Source of the DNA: Copromyces sp. CBS 386.78
Taxonomy: Eukaryota > Ascomycota > Sordariomycetes > Sordariales > Sordariaceae
Assembly: GCA_030685235.1 (NCBI GenBank)
Contig: MU839281.1
Coordinates: forward strand, 1 to 48,925
Length of the DNA: 48,925 bases
Direction of reading: 5' to 3'
Each line of letters starts with the position of its first letter. Position 1 is the first letter of the stretch. Shown here piece after piece: positions 36,820 through 48,925 of this stretch. The position numbers and the translations under genes were made by a program. The notes under the pieces are model-generated. The model saw only the letters and a program-made list of their open reading frames with translations. It was not told where the DNA came from and searched no databases.

Positions 36820-37353
36820 TCAACGCGGTATACCTAGCCACGGGACATCTGCAGAACGACCCGCTATGGTGACCAGAGTACTGCGTCCAGTGATCCAGTC
36901 CTGACGAGCGACCTCAGGCCAGAGGTTCTTACCGGCTTTTGACTCATGGGACCGGACACCTCGCCCATCTGGCGCACCGAAGTGCAACCAAGATGACTGG
37001 AAACTTCTCTCCTTACCGGTCAGCCCTTGCCATCCAGTAGAATACCAAGAACCTAGAGGACGCAACTTTTCAGCGGCGCCATAGACCCCGAAAGTAAACA
37101 CCACGATGACGCAGACGTAGAAGGCGAAGGGTCGATTTGACTGCCGAAGCGCGCAAGACTTGTGATGTGTAACCAGTGTATACGTAGGGTTAAGTTCCGA
37201 GACCAATTCACTCTGGGCGCCGGAAAGGGTGGGAAAATCCCGAAATCCGCAGTAATCCCATGCGCGGCAAAGCTTGAGAAGGCTCCTGATACAGGACTCG
37301 AAGCTGCGACGTACTGCGGAAGAACCGAACACCCGAGCGGCCACGAAGGACAT
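36820..37353 (-). CDS. Possible hypothetical protein, 177 aa, weak
   Basis: This minus-strand frame starts MSFVAARVFGSSAVRRSF, which resembles a mitochondrial presequence (basic, Ser/Ala-rich, no acidic residues). It contains a hydrophobic segment PFAFYVCVIVVFTFGVYGAA (about residues 73-92) that could span a membrane. The same frame is open upstream to 37,572 with good C/G-ending codons, but without another ATG, so an upstream exon is possible. A CT- then CA-rich stretch near 37,590-37,630 looks like a leader. A GTACGT donor near residue 13 and a CAG acceptor near residue 72 could also define an in-frame intron. Overlapping frames are open too, so chance is a real alternative. I do not recognise it. 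Confidence 0.27.
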   Translation of the reverse strand: MSFVAARVFGSSAVRRSFESCIRSLLKLCRAWDYCGFRDFPTLSGAQSELVSELNPTYTLVTHHKSCALRQSNRPFAFYVCVIVVFTFGVYGAAEKLRPLGSWYSTGWQGLTGKERSFQSSWLHFGAPDGRGVRSHESKAGKNLWPEVARQDWITGRSTLVTIAGRSADVPWLGIPR

Positions 37354-37699
37354 TCCTTTACGGGAAAACCGGAATCGGAGAACTGTAGGGGAGGCGTCGT
37401 GCTCTGAGAAAGGGTTGAAAGACTCGATGGGAATGGCTGTCGTCGTCGTCCTGGCCAGCGCGTTTTGACTGTGTATCTCGACCGGATTGACTTCTGACTG
37501 TATTTCGGGTGGGTATCCAAGAACTGAAACAGAGACCGACTTGTGGTTGGGCCCATTCGGGCATTGCGAGGATCAATATGGTTGGGCGTTGGAGGTCGAA
37601 GGTGTTGTCGTTGTTGGTTGAAAGAAGAGAAGAGGAGACAGGAGGGGAACGTTGGGAAGACGCGCTGGAAGTGTGATACGACGGGCGACAACGCGGTTG

Positions 37700-38170
37700 T
37701 GCACCTACCTCGTTATGCACCGTGCGTCAATGAGGTAAGGATGACCCACTGTGAGCGCCTGCACTTTGGCGGGTCCAGGTCCTTGCACAGGCGCGAAGTC
37801 ACGGGTGCTCTTCACTGTGCGGTTAGTGGATGTCAGGCATCTCCAACCATTGGCCATTCCTTCTTCTTTCACCTTCCACGCCTCGCCACGGCAAAGAAAC
37901 CTTGATCTCAGTCAGGTTGCCAGGCATATCACTTCACTCGGGCAGCTCGGGATCGATCTGCGATGGCCCGTTCCATGAGAAAATATCCACCTAGATAGTT
38001 AGTCTATCATTGATCAATACCACGGATTCAACAGGCGAACTCCCGATTCAAGTGCTGATTCATCAACGTCTTCGGCTCGAAAAGGATCAACACCCGGTTG
38101 ACATCCTCATCTCTGGCGGCCTAAAAAAGGACTGTTGTACTCCTTTCGGTGAAGGCATCAAGACCCCACG
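37700..38170. promoter_or_regulatory. 5' flank of the RTP1-type gene
   Basis: About 470 bases precede the RTP1 start codon. If the weak minus-strand candidate is real, this is a divergent promoter region. No clear TATA box was seen. Short AT-rich words occur at 37,980-38,010. Confidence 0.35.
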
Positions 38171-41100
38171 ATGGCGGATTCCAATATGGACCCCAGTCCC
38201 GAAGAGCTCGAGGCTCTCAAGCAGGCCATGGGGGGCGGCGACAAGAAGAAGACAGAAAAGACTGCGCGCCAGAAGCTGATGGAGCAGATCATGGATCTTG
38301 GTGGGAAAGCATTCAACCCAGACTCAAAGGGTGACTCGCAAGCGCGGGCGCAAGCTGTTCGGGATTTCGAGGCTCTCATTGAAAGGCAAGCCTCCTCACC
38401 TTTTTGTCGTCTCAAGGTGTCTGTCTGACGGCTCGGTCTGACCTGTGACTACCTGTACAGGACCAAGACACTATCACTACTGGCCTCCCTGAACATCCTC
38501 ATCAGGCCCGGCCACACCCCCGACTGGTTGCGCCTTAAGCTCAGGGAATACCTGACGGTGATACCTCTCCGCGAGGAAGGCGTTAGGGCCAGTCTGGAAT
38601 TTGCCTTTGCTGTTCATCCTTCCAGCACCGTCAAGCTATCCGAGGCCGCTGTACCACAGAAGAGAGGCGCTAACATCACTCACGAGGCCCTTGTGTTGGC
38701 CAGTAATCTGTTGTCGGTACCGCCGTCTACCGTGACTCCGGATGAGTGGTACTCGGGCATCGCACCGCAGCTGTTTGCGCTGCTTGATGGTGGAGAGGGA
38801 CCCGAGCTCAAGAAGGTCGTTGCCTATGTAATTGGATTTGGCATCTTGGGCCGCAAGGTCTCTGGTGCTCCAGGTATGCCTTCACTTGTAAAATGAAATA
38901 TTTCTGCGGCAGAATGCTAATTATCGTCAAGGCACCGCCGGCTGGAAATACCTTGCGGAGCCCTTGTTACATCACATCAAGCCACCTCCAGGAGGATTAC
39001 CCAAAACAGAGACTGGCGATGACGACGACGTGATTGACCTAAGTAAGGACAAGGTTCTGGTTAAGCAAAAGGACCTAGCAACCGCACTTCAAAGGATACA
39101 CGCACTGCTAGTTTCACACCCGAATCCCGGCTTGTGTAAGCGGCTGCTCTCTCCTTTACTGCTGCCTCTGTGGTCGCTTACCACCTGGCCAAACTCGGAG
39201 AAGCCGTTGAGCGAAAAGGTCACGCAACCCGCTTCGGAACTGCTCAAGATCTTCCTCAAACTTTCTCCGTCTGCTCCTGTCTTACTAGCACTAGTCCACA
39301 ACTTGGGTTATGTTGGCGGCTTTGACAAGAAGAAGCCCGAGTGGGTGTACAAGCAGACGGAACAAGGAGAGATCCAGATTGTCGATACCAACCGTCCGCT
39401 ACAAAAGGCAGGCGAACAATACATCGGCCTCTCACTTCCAGAAATCGATCAAAAGATTCCCAAGCTGCTGGAGTTGGTTGACTCGACCTTTTCCGAAGCC
39501 GATGTCTCCTCAGTATTCCTCGATCTCTTCGGGCGCTGGCTCAAGTCAGCCCGAGGCCAGAAAAAGAGCGGAATCCAAATTATCAAAGAAGAGGAGGAGG
39601 AGAAGGACCCGATAGCCCAGTTCACTGAGGTCAAACTCCTCCTAGCCATGATGGAGAAATTCCCCGAGAAACTCGCCGGGCAACCAAAACACATTCTCGA
39701 GCTAGTCAGCCAGGTTCTCTCCGAAGCCACCAAAGAAACCACCGCGGCGGAAGAAGCCGGGGAGGACGAAGTAATCAGAGTAGCACTCTCTCTCCTGAAC
39801 ATGGTCGTCACCGTCCCCGGGTTTCAAAAGAAGCGCGTCGACCCTGACGTCCTCCGCGTCATCGAATCCTCTCTCTCCGCCTTGTCCAAGACCGGCGACA
39901 ACGACAACGCCAAAACGGCTTCTAACCTGACCCTCCTCCTTCGCTACCGGGATGAAATTGACGCCCTCGAAGCAGCCGACCCATCATCCATAACCACAAC
40001 CGGCGGTGCTGGTCCGACCGACCGCCAAATCGAAGACCGCAAAACCTACTCCCTCGCCATCTCCTACATCACCGCCCCGGACTCCCCCCCGCCCGTCCGC
40101 TCCGAGGGTCTCAATCTCATTTCCGGTCTAATAACCTCCCACTCGCCCATCCTTGACATCCCCGGCATTTTAGTCCTCCTCTCCACCCTCCTCTGCGAAC
40201 CCAACTCTTCCGAAGAAGATTACATCCACCTCCGCTGCATCAAGCTCTACACCCAATTATCTAGCGACCACCCGCGCGCCGTCCTAACGGACTTGATAGA
40301 CCGCTACCTCGACCCGCGCGAATCCGCCCTGGCGACAGTTGACGCCCGTCTCCGTTTCGGCGAAGCCCTGATGCAAGTCATCGACCGCCTAGGCCAGACA
40401 TTCACTGGGGACCTAAGCAAAATGACATGCGAAGCACTCATCACCCTGGCCTCGCGCAGGGGCCACAGACCCAAGACCATGGCGCGGCAGGCTAGAGAAG
40501 CCAAGGCCCGCGAGCAGAAACATAAAGAAGCTGAAGACGCATGGGACGGTAGCGTGCCGGATATGACTGACCCGATCAGCGCGGAAGAGCAGGCGAGGTT
40601 GGATATCCTCGAGGCTATTGTCGATGGTTGGTCCGCCGGGACGAGCAAGACGGGGGAGGAAGACGTGCGGATCCGCGCCTCGGCTTTGTCCATCCTTGCG
40701 AACTGTATCGAGACCAACATTGTCGGGGTGGGCGCCGTGTTGGCGATGGCGAGCGTGGATTTGTGTGTCAATGTTGTGCAGGTTGAGAGGCAGATTGAGA
40801 AGGGCATCTTGAGGAGGGCGGCGGTGAGGTTGATTATGAGCTTTATCAAGGCGTTGGATGAGGCGAAGAAGGAAGGGAGGGTGCTGGGGATTGCGTTTGG
40901 AAGCGAGACACAGGAGCAGATGAGGACGGTTTTGGGGTATGTGGAACAGACGGACGAGGATGGGTTGGTCAGGGAGTATTGTCGGGATGTGCTGGAGAGC
41001 TTGGAGAATTGGAAGATGGTGAGTTTGGTGGATGAGGTCAGCTTGAGGCAGGCGAGAGGAGGAGGATCAGGGTTTGGTGGGAGTGGGTTGACGAAGTTGG

Positions 41101-41237
41101 CTGGGTTGATGATTGATCCGGAAAGGTCGGCTTTCCGTGGTGGTGGTGGTGGTGCTGTTGGTGGTGGTGAGAGTGGTGGAAGTAGTGGTGGTGTCGAGAT
41201 GTTTGGTGGTAGACCTAGGATCGAAGAGATTGAGTAG
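38171..41237 (+). CDS. RTP1: RTP1/TANGO6-like protein (RNA polymerase II nuclear import), 977 aa
   Basis: Three exons (38,171-38,385; 38,461-38,873; 38,932-41,237) encode 977 residues. Yeast Rtp1 helps assemble and import RNA polymerase II; the animal homologue is TANGO6. The body is a helical HEAT-like array. Residues about 578-680 match the RTP1 C-terminal domain 1 (SPPPVRSEGLNLISGLI..., then DYIHLRCIKLYTQLSSDHP). About 833-901 match domain 2 (ILRRAAVRLIMSFIKAL through VLGYVEQTDEDGLVREY). A Lys/Glu-rich stretch near 720-740 and a Gly-rich C-terminal tail encoded by GGT repeats follow the fungal pattern. Intron 1 is GC-AG; intron 2 is GT-AG. It converges on prp43, 855 bases away. The family is recognised by eye; function is inferred from homologues. 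Confidence 0.82.
38386..38460 (+). other. RTP1 intron 1, 75 nt, GC-AG type
   Basis: The donor is GAAAG/GCAAGC and the acceptor CTGTACAG/GACC, with a CTGAC branch-like site. Only this donor keeps the frame (phase 2). Using the nearby AAG/GTGTCT instead leads to a stop within about 26 codons. Confidence 0.75.
38874..38931 (+). other. RTP1 intron 2, 58 nt
   Basis: GTATGC donor, TGCTAAT branch site and GTCAAG acceptor, phase 1. The join reads SGAPGTAGWKYLAEP. Confidence 0.8.
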
Positions 41238-41810
41238 AAGATGCCTACTCTTCTAAGCTAAAATCATACAAGCCTCGATTGCTCTCTATCAGACCTTCAA
41301 TAGTATCCTTCCATTCGGTTTACAAAGGTTGGCGGGGACGGGAGCAACCCTTTTCTTCGAGCTGTGTCATCGGTTTCCGTTGCCATTTCAGCAACACAGA
41401 GCCGCCTGAACCGTGGGACGATTCCCTAGTCTACGTACTTATATCTCAATATCTCAAACCCGCGTGATCGACATCAAGTGACGAAGGCTCGTTAAACGTG
41501 ATGAACCTGTAACCGAAGATTAAATCCATGTAATGATCAATATGTAAACAGTCGTTTCTAATACCTTACAGCAACATCACGCATTCTGATGATAGCTGAC
41601 CCAACCCAAGAACAGTACGCAATGCATGAGATGAGCTACATTAATCCAGGCCAAGCACCCCAAGGTGAATAGACAATGATGAAAATGAAGATGATAATCC
41701 ATGCAAAAAAAAAAAAAAAAAACCGGTATAAAATTTAATTCTCTTCCCAGAATCCATTTGCCAAAAACTCCTCTCCCTTTTTCCAGGTACCGCCTTGGAT
41801 TACTTCCCTT
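41238..41810. other. Convergent 3' region between RTP1 and prp43
   Basis: It holds the 3' ends of two converging genes. An 18-A run sits at 41,705-41,722. No gene is seen in it. Confidence 0.5.
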
Positions 41811-42092
41811 TTACACTGGTGGCACTAGCAGTGCCGCCTTCTTCTTCGTCTTCTTTCTTCCCTTCCTCCATCTCTTCTTGCTCTTCTTCATGTTCTCCTT
41901 CTTCTCCTGGTTCTCATCCTTGGCCTCAACCATCGCGCTGACGCGGGCGAGATTCTCCGTCACCTGTACGAGCGGTGTGCGACTCGTCTTATCTTTCTCG
42001 GTATCCTCGCTCTTTTCAGAACTGCCACTACCATCAACTACCGCAGCAGCAGAACAAGACTTCTTCTTCCTCTTCCTGTCTCTAGAACGCCA
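41811..42092 (-). other. In-frame open extension after the prp43 stop codon (93 codons)
   Basis: Directly after the TAG at 42,093-42,095 the same frame stays open for 93 codons to a TAA at 41,811-41,813. The translation is Lys/Glu/Ser-rich: WRSRDRKRKKKSCSAAA, then GSSEKSEDTEKDKTS, QVTENLARVSAMVEAKDEN and a very basic end. It looks like a natural charged tail of an RNA helicase rather than random DNA. It could be translated by readthrough, be an ancestral tail cut off by a nonsense mutation, or reflect a sequence error at the TAG. See the finding on this. Confidence 0.5.
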
Positions 42093-44944
<2,852 letters not shown>

Positions 44945-45004
44945 CTGTGCCTTGCAAGCACGGTGTCAGTCCCCACTTTTACATTTGACCGCCAGATATA
45001 CACA
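44945..45004 (+). repeat. 60-bp terminal repeat, Tc1-like copy 2
   Basis: It starts CTGTGCCTTGCAAGCACGG and ends CAGATATACACA. Its partner end lies beyond the insertion at 48,834 and outside the window. Confidence 0.88.
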
Positions 45005-45399
45005 CATCGTAAAAACGTTAATACGTAACAATAATAAAATCTTCATCTAGCTATATCATTATTAATCTAGAGGGTATTTACAATCTAATTACTATTCTAT
45101 ATTCGTATAGACTCCCTATATCTATTAAAATCGATATTGAAGGATCTTAATCAATCCGCCAGCCTATACTATATACGATTTATACCAAGTACCGCCGCGC
45201 CCGTATCTATATTAATCATATCCCCCAAACGCTCCCTCTCCAATAATAATAATAATTTCCGACGGTCGAAATAACTTTTATAGCCTAATATCCGTATAAT
45301 TCGAATAAATACCATATTTAAAGCCGGAAATATAAACGATATTAATAATAAACAGGCAAGGGATATAAAGGCGATAATAAGCGGCGTTATTATTTTAAA

Positions 45400-48105
45400 G
45401 ACTCCTTAGCTAGACTGGCTTAATCCTAAAATCGTACTTATTAATAATGATAATAATAATAATAATAATATGGCAAAAGGCAATAATACTACTAAATTTA
45501 CGAAGGTAAATACTACGGGCAAGTAGCCTATTCGCCGTACCTCGTCTATACCCGCTAACCCTATATAGTATATTACAATCTGACCGCCTATTATTATCGC
45601 CTCTCTAACTATTTTAACCTCGTTTATTCCTCTAATAATTGCTTTATCCTCTCGAATTCCCGTTACTTTATCCTTTCGAATTCCCGCCGTTATTCCCGTT
45701 CGTATTCGAACTCTTCGCGCCCCGGCATACCCCCGGGCTAAGAAATAGCCGCCGCTACCGCCGCCTCCCCGTTATAAAACCCCTATCGAAGATAAAAATA
45801 AATCTCGTTACGTAATAACTATAAACAATAGTAAGAGGGACGAATATAAGCCTCTATCCTAAATATTATAAATATTATAAAGCGAAGTTAAAGTCGTTAA
45901 AGTAATCGAACGACCGGCGCCGGCTAAAAAATCGTATAAACTAAAGGTAATATTAATACTACCCCGGGTCCCCGATTATTTTAATATCTTATTTATATAT
46001 AATAATATATAATTAATAGATAGGAATTTTAATGACCTCCTTATAAAGTTTAATAAATTATTTACTCTCGTTTCGAACGACCATATACTTATTAAAAAAA
46101 ATAATTCTAATAAAGTCTATCCAAATAATTATAAACTTAGTATTAGGCTTTTAATTAGATTACGGCGTATCGAAAATAATTTTATAGAAACTATTCGCAA
46201 TAAATATAATATTATGGGTATAAATCCCTATATTATTATATAATATATAGATTAGGCGGCTAATATATAGGAAACGAATAGGAAAGGTATAATACTCTTT
46301 TAAAATCGCGTTATCTCTAAGAAAAACGATTTAATTACGCTATTTAATAATAATAATATTTCGAATGTAATTATTAATTTTGTAGAGCAATTAATTAAAT
46401 AATATTTTCTTATAATTATAATTCACTTCTATATTATTAGCGGATTCTAACGGTAAAACAATTCTACCTTTATATTTAGTACGCTTACCCCATTACGAAT
46501 CGCCTCCTTTATAAAACGGTTAGCCAATTATAGTATTTCGTAATTAAGGTTACGATTTCAATTATAATATAATTCCCTTCGCTCGCCTTCTTATTATTAC
46601 TAATCTTCTCGCTAACCTTCTATACCTACCGCCGCATTTACCGCCACGCCTGCCAATACTTCTAAATACTCAATAACAGCTAGTACCGGCCGTAAATCTA
46701 TAACGAATTTAATACTATACGAACTTAAGGATAAACGCGATCGTAAGCGCGAAATATAGAAAAAGGGTAGGAAATCCGCTAATCTATTATATAATAAACT
46801 AATTAAAGTATAAGGGTATAACCTCGTTCGCAAATATAAGAATTATTATAAAGGGCAAGAATATTATTAATATTATATTTTTCCTAATTAAAAATACTAT
46901 TTTACCCTAATAATAAAGGATTTCGTTACTTAAACTAGTATTATTATTATTAAGTAGACTATAATTAACTAACTTCTATTTGAAATAACTTTATAATAGT
47001 TCAATTCATTTTAATAACTATTTATTTCTTTCGCCGGCGTATTAATACTTAAATAGTTAAATAATTAGCAATTTTAGCCGTTCGTACTATATACTATCCC
47101 GGGCACGAAACGTAATAGCGGTATAAGGGGTTTTATACCCGTACCTCAAATCTTCAACTTTAATTTCTAAAATAGTTATTAAATTAATAGCAATATATAT
47201 AGGGTTAACAATAATAATAATAGTACTAGAATACTCCCTACCCTACTTCCTATACCTACATTTAACGAATATAAAAATATAAATATAAGTACAATAGGTA
47301 TAGGACTATTAAAACCTACGTTACCTACTTTACTTATATTACCCAACGGTATTAATATTAGTATTAATACTATTTCTACTTCTCGTATTAATAATAACCC
47401 TTAACCTTCTTCCCCTCTACTATTATTACCGCCAGACTAACCGCCTAATACCCGTATTACCGACTTTATAAAGCAATTAATCTTTAAATTCGCGCCGAAA
47501 ACTAGTAAAAACAACGCACTAAGAAAGGCGCTATATAGCTTTAAAAATTCTTTTATATCCGGGAGGTTATCACTCTATAACGTACAAAACCTACTACATT
47601 TATAATATCTCGCTTATAAAATTAATAAGAATATTTATACTATAATTAAAAAGGCTATTAAGGACTATTTCTATTTCGAATGTAATTATATTTAATAATT
47701 ATTATTACTACTACTACGTAAAATTCTAATACTGCGTAAGACTCTAATACCGTATACGGCTCTAATACTGCAACTATAGTAGATCCCCCCCCAGACCGTT
47801 AACCTTATAGAGTTATTATAGCTGCGAAATAAATATTCGTTTATTACTATCGCATATATTACTAACCGTTTATATTACTAATAACTATATTCCTAAACTC
47901 CCTCTAAGATATAAACCTCGTACCCGACTACGACCCTCCTCCTTTCGACGACTATATTTATAATAGTTTTATTTAAAACTACGTAAATAAAGAAATTAAC
48001 TCCGATAATAGCTTATATATAAATAATAACCCTACCGCTAGCGAATAAAAGCTTATCTCTATTAATAACGACGACGATAACAATAATAAGGATAATAAAC
48101 TTTAA
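45400..48105 (+). pseudogene. Second frame of the Tc1-like element, copy 2; function unknown
   Basis: The plus strand encodes the homologue of the minus-strand frame of copy 1. ALYSFKNSFISGRLSLYN lies at about 47,530-47,585 and LVPDYDPPPFDDYIYNSF near 47,917-47,970. A Ser-Ile-Asn-Asn-Asp-Asp-Asp acidic end stops with TAA at 48,103-48,105. Differences from copy 1 include changes RIP cannot explain (for example Phe-Pro-Ala against Pro-Pro-Pro). Stops inside are RIP-type. The start and family are unknown. Confidence 0.55.
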
Positions 48106-48479
48106 AAGGGGGATTATATACATAAAGGGAGGCGAATTCTAAAAAGGGGGATTATATATATAGAAGGATTATTATATATAATAATACTATTTAAAGGATT
48201 TATAGTACTTTTAATACTTTTAATATTTCTAGTATTCTAAGGGGTTTTCTCATTATTACTACTTTCTTTATATATTTACAATATTTTCTTATATTTATAC
48301 TCATTTCTAGCTACGAATTACCCCCAATTTCGACAATATTTATCTCGCTATATCTACTATATAATCTAACATTTTATATTATTATACCCATTATTTTAAA
48401 TTCGTACAATTAATTTCTATACAATGTATTATAATCCTTTATTTCGCTAGCCTCGTTAAATTCGTTAAAAGGCACGTAT

Positions 48480-48800
48480 ACTTAGTGATAATACCTTCGT
48501 ATAGTATTAACTCGCTGCTTTACTTCCTGTATTACCCCTTTAAAGAAGGTTTTAAACTCCCCCTCCCTCAATCGATCACTACTAATATACTAGTACTACC
48601 GCCTTATATATACCTTTACGTCGTTAAAGTACGCTTTGATAAAGTTAAAATCAAGGGAGTATAGTAGTAAGAATTAGAGTAGGATACTTCTATTATTATA
48701 GGCGATTTTAATAGAGGGATTTTTATATTACAACGTATTATTTATTACTAGAATACTATAACGGTTAGGAAAAAAATTCATCTTAGGGAATATTTCCTCT
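48480..48800 (-). pseudogene. Transposase remnant of Tc1-like copy 2
   Basis: The minus strand here matches 26,410-26,720 of copy 1, covering the catalytic Glu region (NPIE-type) and the Asp-to-Asn position. The rest of the gene is missing beyond 48,833. Confidence 0.7.
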
Positions 48801-48833
48801 TCGAACTATATAATAAACTTAATTATATTAATT

Positions 48834-48925
48834 TGATAGGGGAATCCCTGGATTTCCCTACCATACCTGTATTATGGTATTATAGCTTAGACTAGTCGTG
48901 ACAGCCCAGATTAGCTGGGCTGCCA
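48834..48925. mobile_element. Start of an unmutated inserted sequence, possibly an LTR
   Basis: At 48,834 homology to copy 1 ends and sequence of normal composition starts with TGATAGGGGAATCCC. The TG start and the position inside a transposon suggest an LTR or another element end. An 8-bp perfect hairpin (CAGCCCAG, loop ATTAG, CTGGGCTG) lies at 48,902-48,922. The window ends before it can be identified. Confidence 0.45.

Larger units (their letters stand above)
44945..48833 (-). mobile_element. Tc1-like element, copy 2, inverted and truncated by another insertion
   Basis: It begins with the same 60-bp end (44,945-45,004) and matches copy 1 in reverse, from 30,208 back to about 26,387. The segment 45,005-45,180 mirrors 30,000-30,148 closely, and the second-frame stop lies at 48,103-48,105. 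The transposase core runs in reverse at about 48,500-48,780. Similarity stops at 48,833. The end differs from copy 1 at four positions: two RIP-type transitions and an AG/TT difference. Copies differ in the interior by more than RIP-type changes, so they are not a recent duplication. Confidence 0.85.

Noticed and set aside
37053..37691. 212-codon minus-strand frame overlapping the weak candidate at 37 kb
   Set aside because: Pro/Ser-rich, low-information translation. The frame starting at 37,353 reads more like a protein and has better codon ends; both cannot be real.
38416..38421. GT donor AAG/GTGTCT as an alternative for RTP1 intron 1
   Set aside because: Using it with the same acceptor shifts the frame and gives a stop within about 26 codons, while the GC donor keeps the conserved frame.
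41705..41722. Poly(A) run as evidence of a retroposed sequence
   Set aside because: It lies between two convergent genes with no target duplication and no upstream cDNA-like sequence, so a simple mononucleotide run is the better reading.

Overview
The window looks like a nuclear segment from a filamentous ascomycete, most likely a Neurospora-like Sordariomycete. The gene-bearing part has balanced base composition, short introns of 53 to 75 nt with fungal donor and branch signals, C/CA-rich leaders, and recognisable fungal housekeeping proteins. The rest is AT-rich wreckage of transposable elements in which CpA and TpG are almost absent while CpG, CpC and TpC persist. That is the footprint of RIP (repeat-induced point mutation).

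Layout. About 85 to 23,690 is a nested stack of RIP-mutated retrotransposons. A minus-strand Gypsy element (Gypsy-0; pol at about 590-3,970, gag from 11,819) is split by a second, complete minus-strand Gypsy element (Gypsy-1, 3,977-11,813) with 357-bp LTRs and a 5-bp target duplication. After an unassigned stretch comes a plus-strand Gypsy element (Gypsy-2, to 20,462), then a plus-strand Copia pol remnant (20,463 to about 23,340). The Copia remnant is interrupted by a 435-bp terminal-inverted-repeat element with an 8-bp target duplication. 23,690-25,548 has normal composition but no convincing gene. 25,549-30,208 is a 4.66-kb Tc1/mariner-like element with 60-bp inverted ends. It carries a decayed DD34E transposase and a second, converging reading frame of unknown function.

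30,209-44,944 is the gene island. It holds a small Cys-rich hypothetical gene (31,154-31,635), a long intergenic region with a 402-bp MITE and a long hairpin, a weak minus-strand gene candidate near 37 kb, an RTP1/TANGO6-type gene for RNA polymerase II nuclear import (38,171-41,237), and convergent to it a PRP43-type DEAH helicase gene (42,093-44,482, minus). From 44,945 a second copy of the Tc1-like element runs in the opposite orientation, cut at 48,833 by an unmutated sequence that continues past the window.

No operons, CRISPR arrays, rRNA or tRNA genes were seen. The two firmly assigned genes are housekeeping (RNA polymerase II import and assembly; splicing and ribosome biogenesis). They sit between inverted copies of one DNA transposon, so the island is a candidate for inversion polymorphism. 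The points most worth a second look are the conserved second reading frame in the Tc1-like element and a 93-codon open frame directly after the prp43 stop codon.
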